A stretch of DNA of 43,240 nt from Nitrococcus mobilis. GTDB lineage: Bacteria > Pseudomonadota > Gammaproteobacteria > Nitrococcales > Nitrococcaceae. The DNA lies in assembly GCA_024102725.1 (NCBI GenBank), contig JAGFJL010000028.1, forward strand, positions 1 through 43,240. Direction: 5' to 3'. Positions 1-9,519 of this stretch are shown here, in pieces. The first letter of the stretch is position 1. Every line of letters starts with the position of its first letter. A program made the position numbers and the translations under genes. The notes under the pieces are model-generated. The model made no database searches, had not been told where the DNA came from, and saw nothing but the letters and a program-made list of their open reading frames with translations.

Positions 1-232
1 CAGTCCGGCGGGTCACGTTAGGCACGGGGTTAAACCACCAAAGACTATCACGACCTCTACCCGCCACCTTCCATCTGAGAGTCTCTTTCATCTTCTGGGG
101 TGGTGCCAGCCACCATGATCGTTAGGCGGCGTTCTAGCGGCTTATGTTAAGGGGTTGAACTGAACCTGGAGGAGCCCCAAGGCCCCGCTGGGCTCCTCCG
201 CGATTGCACCGATTGGTGTAGCGTGTAGTGCT
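1..232. other. Intergenic stretch with a strong hairpin
   Basis: No convincing gene is seen here on either strand. The main structure is an inverted repeat with 10-bp arms at 168-177 and 190-199 and a 12-nt loop, about 35 bp beyond the stop codon of the minus-strand yccA-like gene. Read on the minus strand it sits where a terminator is expected, but the bases after it are only mildly T-rich, so it is at best a weak intrinsic terminator. A shorter GGTGG/CCACC hairpin lies near 100-115. Confidence 0.4.
168..199 (-). terminator. Possible terminator hairpin of the yccA-like gene
   Basis: Perfect 10-bp inverted repeat (GGAGGAGCCC with GGGCTCCTCC) with a 12-nt loop, 33 nt past the stop of the minus-strand gene. 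It has no long U-tract, so termination is inferred mainly from position and stem strength. Confidence 0.4.
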
Positions 233-919
233 TTAGCGCTCTCCGGCAAATGCGGCCAGCAAATGCAGCAGGCTGGTGAAGAGGTTGAACAGAGCTACGT
301 AGAGTCCGACGGTGGCCATGATGTAATTGGTTTCACCGCCATGGACCATCTCGCTGGTCTGATAGAGTATAAAGCCGGCCATCAGTACGATGGCCGCTGC
401 GCTCACCGCCAAGGCTAGTCCGGTAATATGGAAGACAATGGCGCCGATGCTGGCAAGGAACACGACAATGATTCCCGCCAGCACGAAGCCACGTATGAAA
501 CTGAAATCCTTGCGGGTGGTGAGCGCGTAACCGGACAGGGTGAGGAAGGTTGCGCCGGCGCCGCCCAAAGCCATCATCACCAACTCAGTGCCATTGGCGA
601 GCGTGCTGATGTAGAAGTTCAGTAGCGGGCCGAGGGTGTAACCCATGAATCCCGTGAGCGCGAATACGGATAGTATTCCCCAAGCGCTGTTACGCAGAGC
701 GCTGGTGAGAAAGAGCAACCCGAAGTAGCCGCCCAATACCAGCAACCAGTGCAATGGCGGGGCATTGGTTGCCATTGCGATACCGGCCGTAGCGGCGCTG
801 AACAGCAGCGTCAGCGACAGCAGGGCATAGGTATTGCGGATGACGCGGTTGGCGCCGAGCACTCCTTCGAGATGGGTTGCACCCTTCCCAAGCGCAATGT
901 CACGCACACGATCTACCAT
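233..919 (-). CDS. yccA: Bax inhibitor-1 family membrane protein (YccA-like)
   Basis: A polytopic inner-membrane protein of the BI-1/YccA family, which in E. coli is a substrate and modulator of the membrane protease FtsH. The 228-residue product (E. coli YccA is 219) shows an N-terminal VLRNTY-like stretch (here VIRNTYALLSLTL), about seven hydrophobic segments, and the family's GGETNYI segment before the last helix. A start six codons upstream (937) is possible, but the ATG at 919 has an ideal GGAGGT Shine-Dalgarno at 930-935 with a 10-nt spacer, so that start is preferred. It is transcribed alone, away from the 5'-nucleotidase gene. The family call is secure; a role in FtsH control is inferred from E. 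coli only. Confidence 0.88.
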   Translation of the reverse strand: MVDRVRDIALGKGATHLEGVLGANRVIRNTYALLSLTLLFSAATAGIAMATNAPPLHWLLVLGGYFGLLFLTSALRNSAWGILSVFALTGFMGYTLGPLLNFYISTLANGTELVMMALGGAGATFLTLSGYALTTRKDFSFIRGFVLAGIIVVFLASIGAIVFHITGLALAVSAAAIVLMAGFILYQTSEMVHGGETNYIMATVGLYVALFNLFTSLLHLLAAFAGER

Positions 920-1109
920 AGTGTTGTTGACCTCCATGAAAGAGATATTTGAAATCTGCCATTTTTAAGGCGCCACTGTCCAGCCCCTGCCGTGTAGGTC
1001 CCGGGTAACGTATGGAGCGTGCTTGCATGGCCAGTCTGTGCGGCCGCATGATGTAGCAATAGGTTACCATGCGAGCAAGCCGTCGGCGCCCCGAACAGGA
1101 TGGCAAAGT

Positions 1110-2033
1110 ATGCCTGTGACATTCGATGGCAAGTTGGTCGTTGGAATCTCCTCACGGGCCCTGTTCGATATGAGCGAGGGCCATAGGATATTCGAGACTG
1201 AGGGCATCGACGCTTACTGCCGCTATCAAATCGAGCACGAGGAGAAGCTGCTCGAGCCAGGAGTGGCTTATGAGCTGGTCCGCAAGCTCCTGGCGCTGAA
1301 CCGTGACACCGAGTGCACCCGAGTCGAGGTGATTTTGCTCTCGCGCAACAGTGCCGATACGGGGCTGCGCGTGTTCAATTCCATCGAGCACTATGGCCTG
1401 GCGATTACGCGAGCCGCTTTCACCAATGGGGCAAGCCCGTGGCGTTACGTCCCGGCGTTTTGTGCTCATCTATTCCTATCTGCCGATCCGAGCGACGTTG
1501 TGGCGGCGCTCGATCGAGGCTATCCTGCCGCCACGATTCTGCCGCGTCTGACCGACGCGACGGCCTCCACCCAGGCCGGTGTTGACGAGCAGCTACGAAT
1601 CGCGTTCGATGGGGATGCCGTGCTGTTCGCAGACGTGGCCGAACGAGTATTTCGCCAAGGCGGGCTGGAGGAGTTCTCGAGCAGCGAGCGTCGGCACGCT
1701 CGGGAGCCGCTCCCGGGGGGGCCGTTCAAAAGTTTCCTCGCCGCGCTGCACAGCCTCCAGGCGGAATATTCGGCGGAAGCCTGCCCGATTCGCACGGCGC
1801 TGGTAACCGCGCGCGGCGCGCCGGCTCATGAGCGGGTGATTCGAACGTTACGCAGTTGGGAGATCCGGATCGATGAGGCGCTGTTCCTCGGCGGGCTGTC
1901 CAAGGGAGAATTCCTGCAAGCCTTCGGTGCCGATATATTCTTCGATGATCAGCACGGACACTGCGAGTCCACTCGGCGCCATGTCGCCACCGGTCATGTG
2001 CCGCATGGAATCGCAAACGAGGCGTCGAGTTGA
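1110..2033 (+). CDS. 5'-nucleotidase, cN-I-like (PF06189 family)
   Basis: Predicted cytoplasmic 5'-nucleotidase related to vertebrate cytosolic 5'-nucleotidase I, hydrolysing nucleoside monophosphates. Family marks are the N-terminal VGISSRALFDM, the central LLSRNSADTGLRVFNSI and AFTNGASPWRY, FLSADPSDVVAALDRGYPAATILP, and the C-terminal acidic FGADIFFDDQ, expected near the HAD-type active site. The ATG at 1110 is chosen because homology begins just after it and an AGGA at 1097-1100 is a plausible ribosome-binding site; the frame stays open upstream to 1023 but that part is not family-like. Length is 307 residues. It is divergent from the yccA-like gene and 135 bp before the phosphodiesterase gene. 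Substrate preference cannot be read from the sequence. Confidence 0.8.
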   Translation: MPVTFDGKLVVGISSRALFDMSEGHRIFETEGIDAYCRYQIEHEEKLLEPGVAYELVRKLLALNRDTECTRVEVILLSRNSADTGLRVFNSIEHYGLAITRAAFTNGASPWRYVPAFCAHLFLSADPSDVVAALDRGYPAATILPRLTDATASTQAGVDEQLRIAFDGDAVLFADVAERVFRQGGLEEFSSSERRHAREPLPGGPFKSFLAALHSLQAEYSAEACPIRTALVTARGAPAHERVIRTLRSWEIRIDEALFLGGLSKGEFLQAFGADIFFDDQHGHCESTRRHVATGHVPHGIANEASS

Positions 2034-2168
2034 GCCGGCCGGTATCAGTATCTTGCAGGAATCCAGAAAAACGTTTAGCTTGTCGAGCGCTTTGGGTTCG
2101 GCTCCAGAGTCGAAATCATACGGTGCTCGATATTCCTTAAAAACACTGGATCATACGTTGGGCCTCTC

Positions 2169-2744
2169 ATGCGGGTTGCCGTACTTGCTGATACTCACGG
2201 CTTCCTCGATCCCCGTATTCGGGATCGCGTGAGTCAGTGTGATGTCGCGATTCATGCCGGCGATATCGGGGGCGCCGACGTGCTGCTCGCAATGCAGCCT
2301 CGGGAAGAGGTCGTCGCGATCCGCGGCAATAACGATATCCCGGAGAAATGGCCTGCAGCCGAGCATCAGCTGCTCGCAACCTTGCCGCACGAGGCGAGCG
2401 TCGAACTGCCGGGCGGGCTGCTGATCGTCGTGCATGGCGATGAGCCCGAGACTCTGCGGCAACGACACAGCCGCTATCGGCGCTGCTACGCGCATGCCTA
2501 CGCGGTGGTGTATGGTCATAGTCACCGCCTGCTTACCGATCTCGAGGAACGGCCCTGGATTCTAAACCCCGGGGCGGCTGGGCGTACCCGCACTTATGGG
2601 GGACCGTCCTGTTTGTTCATCGAGTGCGATCCGCGGGGCTGGCGGGTTGAAACGCTGCGCCTGGAGCCGCGCAAATATCCTTCGATTCGCGGTGTTTCCC
2701 GCCGCGCTACGAATGCATCACCTACGCCCAAGGAGAGGAACTGA
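2169..2744 (+). CDS. YfcE/MJ0936-type metallophosphoesterase
   Basis: Single-domain calcineurin-like phosphoesterase of 191 residues, close in size to E. coli YfcE (184). The full metal-binding set is present: D8-x-H10, GD at 31-32, GNND at 53-56, H89 in VVHGD, and GHSH at 116-119, followed by LNPGAAGRTR, which is typical of the YfcE group. Such enzymes are two-metal phosphodiesterases with broad activity on artificial substrates; the natural substrate is unknown. It precedes hrpA by 17 bp and may be co-transcribed with it. The last 20 residues lie beyond the conserved fold. Confidence 0.88.
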   Translation: MRVAVLADTHGFLDPRIRDRVSQCDVAIHAGDIGGADVLLAMQPREEVVAIRGNNDIPEKWPAAEHQLLATLPHEASVELPGGLLIVVHGDEPETLRQRHSRYRRCYAHAYAVVYGHSHRLLTDLEERPWILNPGAAGRTRTYGGPSCLFIECDPRGWRVETLRLEPRKYPSIRGVSRRATNASPTPKERN

Positions 2745-2761
2745 CGGATTCGCCTGTCCGC

Positions 2762-5700
2762 ATGGCTTGCTTAACCGAGAAAGCACGCCCCATCCAAGAG
2801 CTCAAGATGCAGCTCGCCCGTCTGCCACGAGCCTGGATTCCTACTTTTCGCCGTCGTCTTTATGGCCTGGAGCGCCGCGAACGGCAAGGCCGGCCGTTCG
2901 AGCACGGGCTGAACCGGCTCAAGCACGATCTCGCCGACGTACGCCAGCGTTACGAACAACGCCAGTCCCAGGTGCTGCAACCCGATTTCAGCGCCGCACT
3001 GCCCATCATGGACCGACGCGCGGAAATCGTGCGTGCGCTCAGCGCGCATCAGGTCGTTGTCGTCTGTGGTGATACTGGGTCGGGCAAGAGCACTCAATTG
3101 CCGCAAATCGCGCTCGCCTTAGGCTTGGGGGTCGAGGGGATGATCGCGCATACCCAGCCACGACGAATCGCCGCGCGCAGCCTAGCGACCCGGATCGCCG
3201 AGGAGCTCAACACCGAAGTCGGCGCTGGAGTCGGTTACAAGGTGCGTTTCAGTGACCGGGTGAGGTTTTCCACCCGGCTCAAGCTCGTCACGGACGGCAT
3301 GCTGCTTGCCGAGACTCAAGCCGATCCGGATCTGGCCCAGTACGACACTATCATCATCGATGAGGCACACGAGCGCAGCCTCAACATCGATTTTCTGCTC
3401 GGCTATCTAAAGCGGCTCTTGCCACGCCGTCCTGAACTGAAGGTCATCATTACCTCGGCGACCATCGACCCGCAACGTTTCTCGCGTTATTTCAACGGGG
3501 CTCCGATCATTCAAATCGCCGGGCGCAGCCATCCAGTCGAGATTCGGTATCGTCCGTTGGTGAGTGAAGATGAGGACGAACGCGATCGCAGCCTGCCGGA
3601 GGCGATTCTGGAAGCGCTCGACGAGCTCGCCGCGGAGGCAGCAGGGGATGTGCTGGTGTTCCTGCCGAGCGAGCGGGATATTCGGGAGGCCGCGGAGAGC
3701 CTGCGCAAGCATCACCCGCTCGGCACCGAGGTTTTGCCGCTTTTCGGGCGGCTCTCGGCCACAGAACAGCTGCGCGTGTTCGCGCCTCATGACCGGCGGC
3801 GGATCGTGCTTGCCACCAACGTCGCGGAGACTTCCCTGACCGTGCCGGGTATCCGTCATGTGGTGGACAGCGGACTTGCCCGGATCAGCCGTTACAGTTA
3901 CCGCACCAAGGTGCAGCGGTTGCCGATCGAGCCGATCTCCCGGGCCAGCGCCGATCAGCGGGCGGGGCGCTGCGGGCGCGAGGCCCCAGGCGTATGCATT
4001 CGGCTGTATGCGGAAGCGGATTACCAAGGTCGCGTGGAGTTTACGGAACCGGAGATCCTGCGGACTAATCTGGCCGCGGTCATTTTACAGATGAAATACT
4101 TGAAATTGGGGGAGATCGAGCGCTTCGATTTCATCGACCCACCGGATCCGCGCGCGATCCGTGACGGGTTAAAGCTGCTCTATGAGCTTGGTGCCGTGGC
4201 CGCGGACAATGCACTCACCGAACTGGGCCGACGTCTTGCGGCGCTGCCGGTGGACCCGCGAATTGCGCGCATGCTGGTGGCGGGCGAGACGGAGCGCGCG
4301 CTCAGTGAAGTTTTGGTGATCGCGGCGGCGCTGAGTATCCCGGATCCGAGACAACGCCCGATGGACGCACCGCAGGCAGCCGATGCGGCGCAGGCGCGCT
4401 GGCGCGATCAGCGCTCCGATTTTCTGGCTCTGGTCAAACTATGGAACGAGGTTCAGGAAAAGGCGCGGGAGCTTTCGCAGCGCAAGCTGCGCCTGTGGTG
4501 TGCCGAGCATTTTCTCTCCTTCGTGCGTTTGCGTGAGTGGCGGGATATCCATCACCAGCTGCGTGAGCTGGTCAAGGGCATAGGCTGGCGCGAGAATGTG
4601 CAGGAGGCCGATGCAGCGGCCGTACACCGCGCGCTCCTTACTGGGCTGTTGGGCAACATCGCTTTGCGTACCGACGAGCAGCACTATATCGGAGCGCGTG
4701 GTTTGAAGCTGCTGATTTTCCCAGGCTCCGGTATCGCCAAACGCCGCCCGCGTTGGATCGTGGCGGCGGAGCTGGTGGAGACGAGTCGAATATTCGCCCG
4801 CACGGTGGCTGAGATACGGCCCGAATGGGTGGAGCCACTGGCGGCGCATTTGGTGCAGCGGCGCTATTTCGAGCCGTTTTGGGAAGAAAAAAAGAGCCGG
4901 GTGGCGGGCTACGAGAGCGTGACGCTGTATGGCCTGCCTTTGGTCGCACGCCGCAAGATCGACTACACCCGAGTGGATCCCGCGGCCGCTCGGGCGCTGT
5001 TCATTCGCGAAGGATTGGTCCATGGCCGGCTGCGTACGCAGGGCGGTTTTCTAGCGCATAATCGCCGGCTCATTGCCGAGATCGAGGCGTTAGAGGCAAA
5101 ATTACGCCGCCGCGATGTGCTTGTGGACGAGGGCGTATTAGCGGCGTTCTATGCGGAACGCGTGCCCGCCGGTTTGGCCGATGGCGCGAGCTTCGAGCGC
5201 TGGGTTCGTCGTCCCGAACACGATCAGGCTTTGTGTATGACGCCACAGATGCTGATGGAGCGTGAGGCGGTTGAGATCACCGCCGACGCCTATCCGGAGC
5301 ATCTAAGCGTTGGCGGTATGCGCCTGCCTCTGCACTACCATTTCGAACCGGATCAGGCGGCGGACGGAGTCACCGTGATCGTTCCGCCGGCCGCGCTCAA
5401 CCAACTTTCCCCAGAGCGGTTCGAATGGTTGGTTCCCGGACTGCTGCAGGAGAAAGTGGTGGCGCTGATTCGTTCGCTGCCCAAGCGTCTACGGCGCAAC
5501 TTTGTCCCGGCACCGGAGTTCGCAGCGGCCATCTTGGCAGCGGTCCCTCAGGGCACGGGTTCTCTTACTCAGGTGGTTCGGGATGAGCTCAAGCGTATGA
5601 CGGGCGTGCTCATCCCTTGCGATGCCTGGGAGGGCATCGAGCTGGCGGCGCACCTGCAGATGAATTTTCGCGTGGTGGATGCGCACGGGCGGACGGTCGG

Positions 5701-6646
5701 TGAGGGGCGTGATCTGGTTGCCCTGCAACGCGAACTCGGCGCCTACGCCCGTGCGCAGGCCGGCGACGCCCGGCGCCGCTGGGAGCGGCGTGGGTTACAG
5801 CGCTGGGATTTCGATACGCTGGGCGAGCCTGTGGAGTTCAACGACGCCGGAATTACGCTACGTGGCTATCCGGCGGTGGTTGATGAGGGCGGAAGCGTGG
5901 CCTTGCACTTGCTGGACTCACCCGCGCAGGCCGCGCGCACGAGTCTCGGCGGGATCCGCAAATTATTCATGCTGCAACTGCCCGATCAGGCCAAGTATCT
6001 GCGCCGCAAGCTACCCGGAATCGATCGGTTGTGCTTACTCTATAGCGTGCTCGGCTCCTGTGAGGCTTTCAAACAGGATTTCCTGGCCGCCGCCTATCAG
6101 CGCGTGTTCATGCCTGATGGAACCCTGCCGCGGACGCGCGAGGCTTTTCAGGCGCGGTTGCAAGCGGGTCGGGAAGAGCTGATTCCAACCGCGACTCGGC
6201 TGGCCCAGACGCTGCTACAAATCTTAGAGCATTATCAGGAGGCGCGTCAGCGGTTCAAAGCTCCGTTGCCGCCGGCGCAGCTGGAAACCTATCGCGATAT
6301 GCGTGAGCAGCTCGACGCCATGATTTATGCGGGTTTCGTGCAAGAGACACCGGCCGAATGGCTGGGTGAGCTGCCTCGCTATATGCGGGCGCTGGTACGT
6401 CGTCTGGAGCAGTTGCAGCGGGACCCAGAGAAGGATCGGCGCGGGCTGCAGGCGATCCGCCCCCTCTGGGAGCAATACCGGCGCCGCTGCGAGCAGCACG
6501 TGCGCCAGGGCATCGAAGACCCGCAGCTCGAGCACTACCGCTGGCTGCTAGAGGAATACCGAGTGTCGCTGTTTGCCCAGGAGCTGGGCACGCGTGAGAA
6601 GGTCTCGGAGAAGCGGCTGCACACGGCATGGCAGCGTGTGCGCTGA
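2762..6646 (+). CDS. hrpA: ATP-dependent RNA helicase HrpA (DEAH box)
   Basis: A 1294-residue DEAH-box helicase, nearly the length of E. coli HrpA (1300). Motifs in order: Walker A GDTGSGKS at 103-110, HTQPRR (motif Ia) near 130, DEAH at 200-203, SAT at 232-234 and QRAGRCGR (motif VI) at 399-406. These are followed by the helicase-associated region and the long C-terminal DUF3418-type part unique to bacterial HrpA. In E. coli HrpA is ribosome-associated, takes part in mRNA processing and has been reported to rescue collided ribosomes. The ATG at 2762 lacks a clear Shine-Dalgarno; a second in-frame ATG at 2807 is an alternative. The reading frame is intact over almost 3.9 kb. Confidence 0.96.
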   Translation: MACLTEKARPIQELKMQLARLPRAWIPTFRRRLYGLERRERQGRPFEHGLNRLKHDLADVRQRYEQRQSQVLQPDFSAALPIMDRRAEIVRALSAHQVVVVCGDTGSGKSTQLPQIALALGLGVEGMIAHTQPRRIAARSLATRIAEELNTEVGAGVGYKVRFSDRVRFSTRLKLVTDGMLLAETQADPDLAQYDTIIIDEAHERSLNIDFLLGYLKRLLPRRPELKVIITSATIDPQRFSRYFNGAPIIQIAGRSHPVEIRYRPLVSEDEDERDRSLPEAILEALDELAAEAAGDVLVFLPSERDIREAAESLRKHHPLGTEVLPLFGRLSATEQLRVFAPHDRRRIVLATNVAETSLTVPGIRHVVDSGLARISRYSYRTKVQRLPIEPISRASADQRAGRCGREAPGVCIRLYAEADYQGRVEFTEPEILRTNLAAVILQMKYLKLGEIERFDFIDPPDPRAIRDGLKLLYELGAVAADNALTELGRRLAALPVDPRIARMLVAGETERALSEVLVIAAALSIPDPRQRPMDAPQAADAAQARWRDQRSDFLALVKLWNEVQEKARELSQRKLRLWCAEHFLSFVRLREWRDIHHQLRELVKGIGWRENVQEADAAAVHRALLTGLLGNIALRTDEQHYIGARGLKLLIFPGSGIAKRRPRWIVAAELVETSRIFARTVAEIRPEWVEPLAAHLVQRRYFEPFWEEKKSRVAGYESVTLYGLPLVARRKIDYTRVDPAAARALFIREGLVHGRLRTQGGFLAHNRRLIAEIEALEAKLRRRDVLVDEGVLAAFYAERVPAGLADGASFERWVRRPEHDQALCMTPQMLMEREAVEITADAYPEHLSVGGMRLPLHYHFEPDQAADGVTVIVPPAALNQLSPERFEWLVPGLLQEKVVALIRSLPKRLRRNFVPAPEFAAAILAAVPQGTGSLTQVVRDELKRMTGVLIPCDAWEGIELAAHLQMNFRVVDAHGRTVGEGRDLVALQRELGAYARAQAGDARRRWERRGLQRWDFDTLGEPVEFNDAGITLRGYPAVVDEGGSVALHLLDSPAQAARTSLGGIRKLFMLQLPDQAKYLRRKLPGIDRLCLLYSVLGSCEAFKQDFLAAAYQRVFMPDGTLPRTREAFQARLQAGREELIPTATRLAQTLLQILEHYQEARQRFKAPLPPAQLETYRDMREQLDAMIYAGFVQETPAEWLGELPRYMRALVRRLEQLQRDPEKDRRGLQAIRPLWEQYRRRCEQHVRQGIEDPQLEHYRWLLEEYRVSLFAQELGTREKVSEKRLHTAWQRVR

Positions 6647-6755
6647 GGCTTGAATGCGCAGCGCGCCCTATGCTCCGGGTTTTTTACACGGATTTCACCA
6701 CCGCGAACTGGTATCATGCGCCTTCAGCAGCCCACCGAGACAGCTAAGACGAGCC

Positions 6756-7854
6756 ATGCCCGAGTTCAGTACAACCATTGCAACTCTCAACGATCTCCAG
6801 GGCCGGGTCGAGTCCCTGAGGGGGTATCTTTGACTATGAGGCGCGTCAGCACCGCCTCGAAGAGGTTTCTCGCGAGTTGGAGCAACCGGATGTTTGGAAC
6901 GATCCGGAACGTGCCCATGAGCTCAATCGCGAGCGGGTGCGCTTGCAGACCCTGGTATCGAGTCTGGAGCGTCTGACCCGCGGGCTCGCCGATGCCGCCG
7001 AGCTGTTGGAACTCGCGCGCACGGAAAACGACGAAGCAACGCTCGCCGAACTCGACGCAGACGTTGCGGGGTATCAAAGCGAAATCGAGGCGCTCGAATT
7101 CCGCCGGATGTTCTCCAGCGAGATGGACGATCACAATGCATTCCTCGACATTCAGGCCGGCTCCGGTGGCACAGAGGCTCAAGATTGGGCCAACATGTTG
7201 CTGCGAATGTATCTGCGCTGGGCCGAGCACAAGCGCTTTAGAGCGGAAATCATCGAGCTCTCCGAAGGCGAGGTCGCCGGGATCAAAAGCGCGACGTTGC
7301 GAGTCGAGGGCGATTATGCATTCGGTTGGTTGCGCACCGAGACGGGGGTTCACCGGTTGGTGCGAAAATCCCCCTTCGATTCGGGTAACCGCCGCCATAC
7401 TTCCTTTGCTGCGGTCTTTGTCTCGCCGGAGATCGATGACGCCGTGGAGGTCGAGATCAATCCAGCCGACCTGCGCATCGATGTCTATCGGGCCAGCGGC
7501 GCCGGCGGCCAGCATGTCAACCGCACGGAATCGGCGGTGCGCATTACCCACATGCCAACTGGTATCGTTACCCAGTGCCAGAACGATCGCTCGCAGCACA
7601 AGAATAAAGCGACCGCCATGAAGCAGCTGCGGGCCAAGCTCTACGAGTTGGAGATGCGCAAACGCCGCGAACAGGCCGATCAGGTGGAGGAATCCAAAGC
7701 CGATATTGGCTGGGGCAGCCAAATCCGCTCTTATGTCTTGGATCAGTCACGCATTAAGGATCTGAGAACCGGCGTCGAGGTCGGGCACACTCAGGCCGTG
7801 CTCAACGGCGCTTTGGATCCATTTATCGAAGCGAGCCTCAAGGCCGGTTTGTAA
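6756..7854 (+). CDS. prfB: Peptide chain release factor 2, with programmed +1 frameshift
   Basis: RF2 reads UGA and UAA stop codons and releases the finished protein. Frame 1 runs from ATG 6756 for 25 codons to an in-frame TGA at 6831-6833. The site AGGGGG TAT CTT TGA C matches the classic autoregulatory RF2 frameshift: an internal Shine-Dalgarno-like AGGGGG, the slippery CTT codon, then TGA-C. Shifting +1 at CTT (resume at 6832) gives a 365-residue protein, equal to the E. coli length. The SPF tripeptide of stop-codon recognition and the catalytic GGQ (Q252) are present. The residue matching E. coli position 246 is Ala, the form found in most bacteria, rather than the Thr of E. coli K-12. 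lysS follows 24 bp downstream, as in E. coli. Confidence 0.97.
6821..6834 (+). promoter_or_regulatory. prfB: prfB programmed +1 frameshift site
   Basis: The window holds an AGGGGG Shine-Dalgarno-like element, three bases before the CTT codon, followed by the in-frame TGA and a C. In known RF2 genes low RF2 activity delays termination at this TGA and favours slippage, giving negative feedback on RF2 synthesis. The two frames on either side both match RF2, which demonstrates the need for the shift. Confidence 0.95.
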
Positions 7855-7878
7855 CTCGCCCGAGAGCGGAGCGCGCCG

Positions 7879-9399
7879 ATGAGCAAGCAAAACAGCACGG
7901 GGTCTGCACCAGAAGACCAGAACAAGCTCATCGCCCAACGCCGCCAGAAGCTGGCGCAATGGCGGGCGAGCGGACAGGCCTTTCCCAATGACTTCCGCCG
8001 CGATAGCCTGGCAGCGGATCTGCATCGGCAGTTTGGCAACCGGACAACCGAGGAGCTGGAAGAGGCGGCCGTGCCGGTGAAAGTGGCCGGACGGATGATC
8101 GGCAAGCGAGTCATGGGCAAGGCGAGCTTTGCTCATCTCCAGGATATGAGCGGGCGCATTCAGCTCTTCCTGCGCCGCGATGATCTCTCCCCCGAGGCTT
8201 ATCAGCAGTTCAAGAGCTGGGATGTGGGCGACATCATCGGCGCCGAAGGTCACGTATACAAGACGCAGGCCGGAGAGCTCTCGGTCAGGGTTTCCACCAT
8301 TCGATTGCTGACGAAATCGCTGCGGCCACTGCCAGAGAAATATCATGGTTTGGCCGATCAGGAGGCGCGTTACCGCCAACGCTATGTCGATCTCATCGTA
8401 AATGAGAACACGCGGCGCACGTTCATTCTGCGCGGACGGATCATCCAATCCATTCGAGCCGCGTTCAACGAGCGGGGTTTTCTAGAAGTCGAAACGCCGA
8501 TGATGCAGCCTATTCCCGGCGGCGCCGCCGCGCGGCCTTTCATAACCCACCACAATGCATTGGATGTCGATCTCTATCTGCGGATCGCCCCCGAACTCTA
8601 CCTTAAGCGCCTGGTGGTGGGTGGCTTCGAGAAAGTCTACGAGATCAATCGCAATTTCCGCAACGAGGGGATCTCGACTCGGCATAATCCGGAATTCACG
8701 ATGTTGGAGTTCTACCAGGCCTATGCCGATTACCATGACCTCATGGACCTGACCGAGGAATTGCTGCGGCGCTTGGCCACAGAGGTTTTGGGCACACAGC
8801 GGCTTCACTACCAGGGCGAGGTCATCGATTTGCACCGCCCGTTCGTCCGGCGCACCGTGCGGGCCGCCATTCTCGAGTATAATCCGCAGCTCAGCGCCGC
8901 CCAACTCGACGATCGCGACGCGGCCTGCAGCGTGGCGCAGCAGCTCGACATTGATGTCCGGCCGCACTGGGGGCTTGGCAAGCTGCAGCTGGAGATTTTC
9001 GAGAAGACCACCGAGCATCGGCTCAGGCAGCCTACCTTCGTCACTGAATACCCCAAAGAGGTCTCTCCGCTCGCCCGCCCCAAGGATGACGACCCTTTCG
9101 TCACGGAGCGGTTCGAGCTGATCATCGGTGGCCGGGAGATCGCCAACGGTTTCTCCGAGCTCAATGACGCCGATGACCAGGCGGAGCGGTTTCGGGCACA
9201 GGCGGCCGGCAAGGAGATCGGTGATGAGGAGGCTATGTTTTACGATGCCGACTTCATTCGGGCCTTGGAGTATGGGTTGCCGCCCACGGCCGGTGAGGGG
9301 ATTGGCATCGATCGCCTCGTGATGCTGTTCGTAGACGCGCCCTCGATCCGCGACGTGCTGCTGTTCCCGGCGCTGCGTCCGCAACTCGAGCGGGACTGA
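7879..9399 (+). CDS. lysS: Lysyl-tRNA synthetase, class II
   Basis: Charges tRNA-Lys with lysine in the cytoplasm. The 506-residue product (E. coli LysS 505) has an N-terminal OB-fold anticodon-binding domain (about 60-150), the class II core with motif 2 in [18 protein letters not shown], and motif 3 GEGIGIDR at 472-479 that binds ATP. The conserved [19 protein letters not shown] linker marks the bacterial class II LysRS type rather than class I. It starts 24 bp after prfB and is probably translated from the same message. It converges with ygfZ; no convincing T-tract terminator is seen in the 120 bp between them. Confidence 0.97.
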   Translation: MSKQNSTGSAPEDQNKLIAQRRQKLAQWRASGQAFPNDFRRDSLAADLHRQFGNRTTEELEEAAVPVKVAGRMIGKRVMGKASFAHLQDMSGRIQLFLRRDDLSPEAYQQFKSWDVGDIIGAEGHVYKTQAGELSVRVSTIRLLTKSLRPLPEKYHGLADQEARYRQRYVDLIVNENTRRTFILRGRIIQSIRAAFNERGFLEVETPMMQPIPGGAAARPFITHHNALDVDLYLRIAPELYLKRLVVGGFEKVYEINRNFRNEGISTRHNPEFTMLEFYQAYADYHDLMDLTEELLRRLATEVLGTQRLHYQGEVIDLHRPFVRRTVRAAILEYNPQLSAAQLDDRDAACSVAQQLDIDVRPHWGLGKLQLEIFEKTTEHRLRQPTFVTEYPKEVSPLARPKDDDPFVTERFELIIGGREIANGFSELNDADDQAERFRAQAAGKEIGDEEAMFYDADFIRALEYGLPPTAGEGIGIDRLVMLFVDAPSIRDVLLFPALRPQLERD

Positions 9400-9519
9400 C
9401 GTCTGCTTTCAGTCCAAAGCGGGGGGCGGCGCTGCTGTGCTGTGAGCACAAGCGATTGGGGCAGCGGCTGCGCTAAATCCAAGCGCCGGTTTGCCCGCGA
9501 GGACTCTGCAGCCGACTTT

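Noticed and set aside
9436..9450. TGTGCT-GTG-AGCACA hairpin between lysS and ygfZ
   Set aside because: Six-base-pair stem without a T-tract on either strand; not convincing as a terminator.
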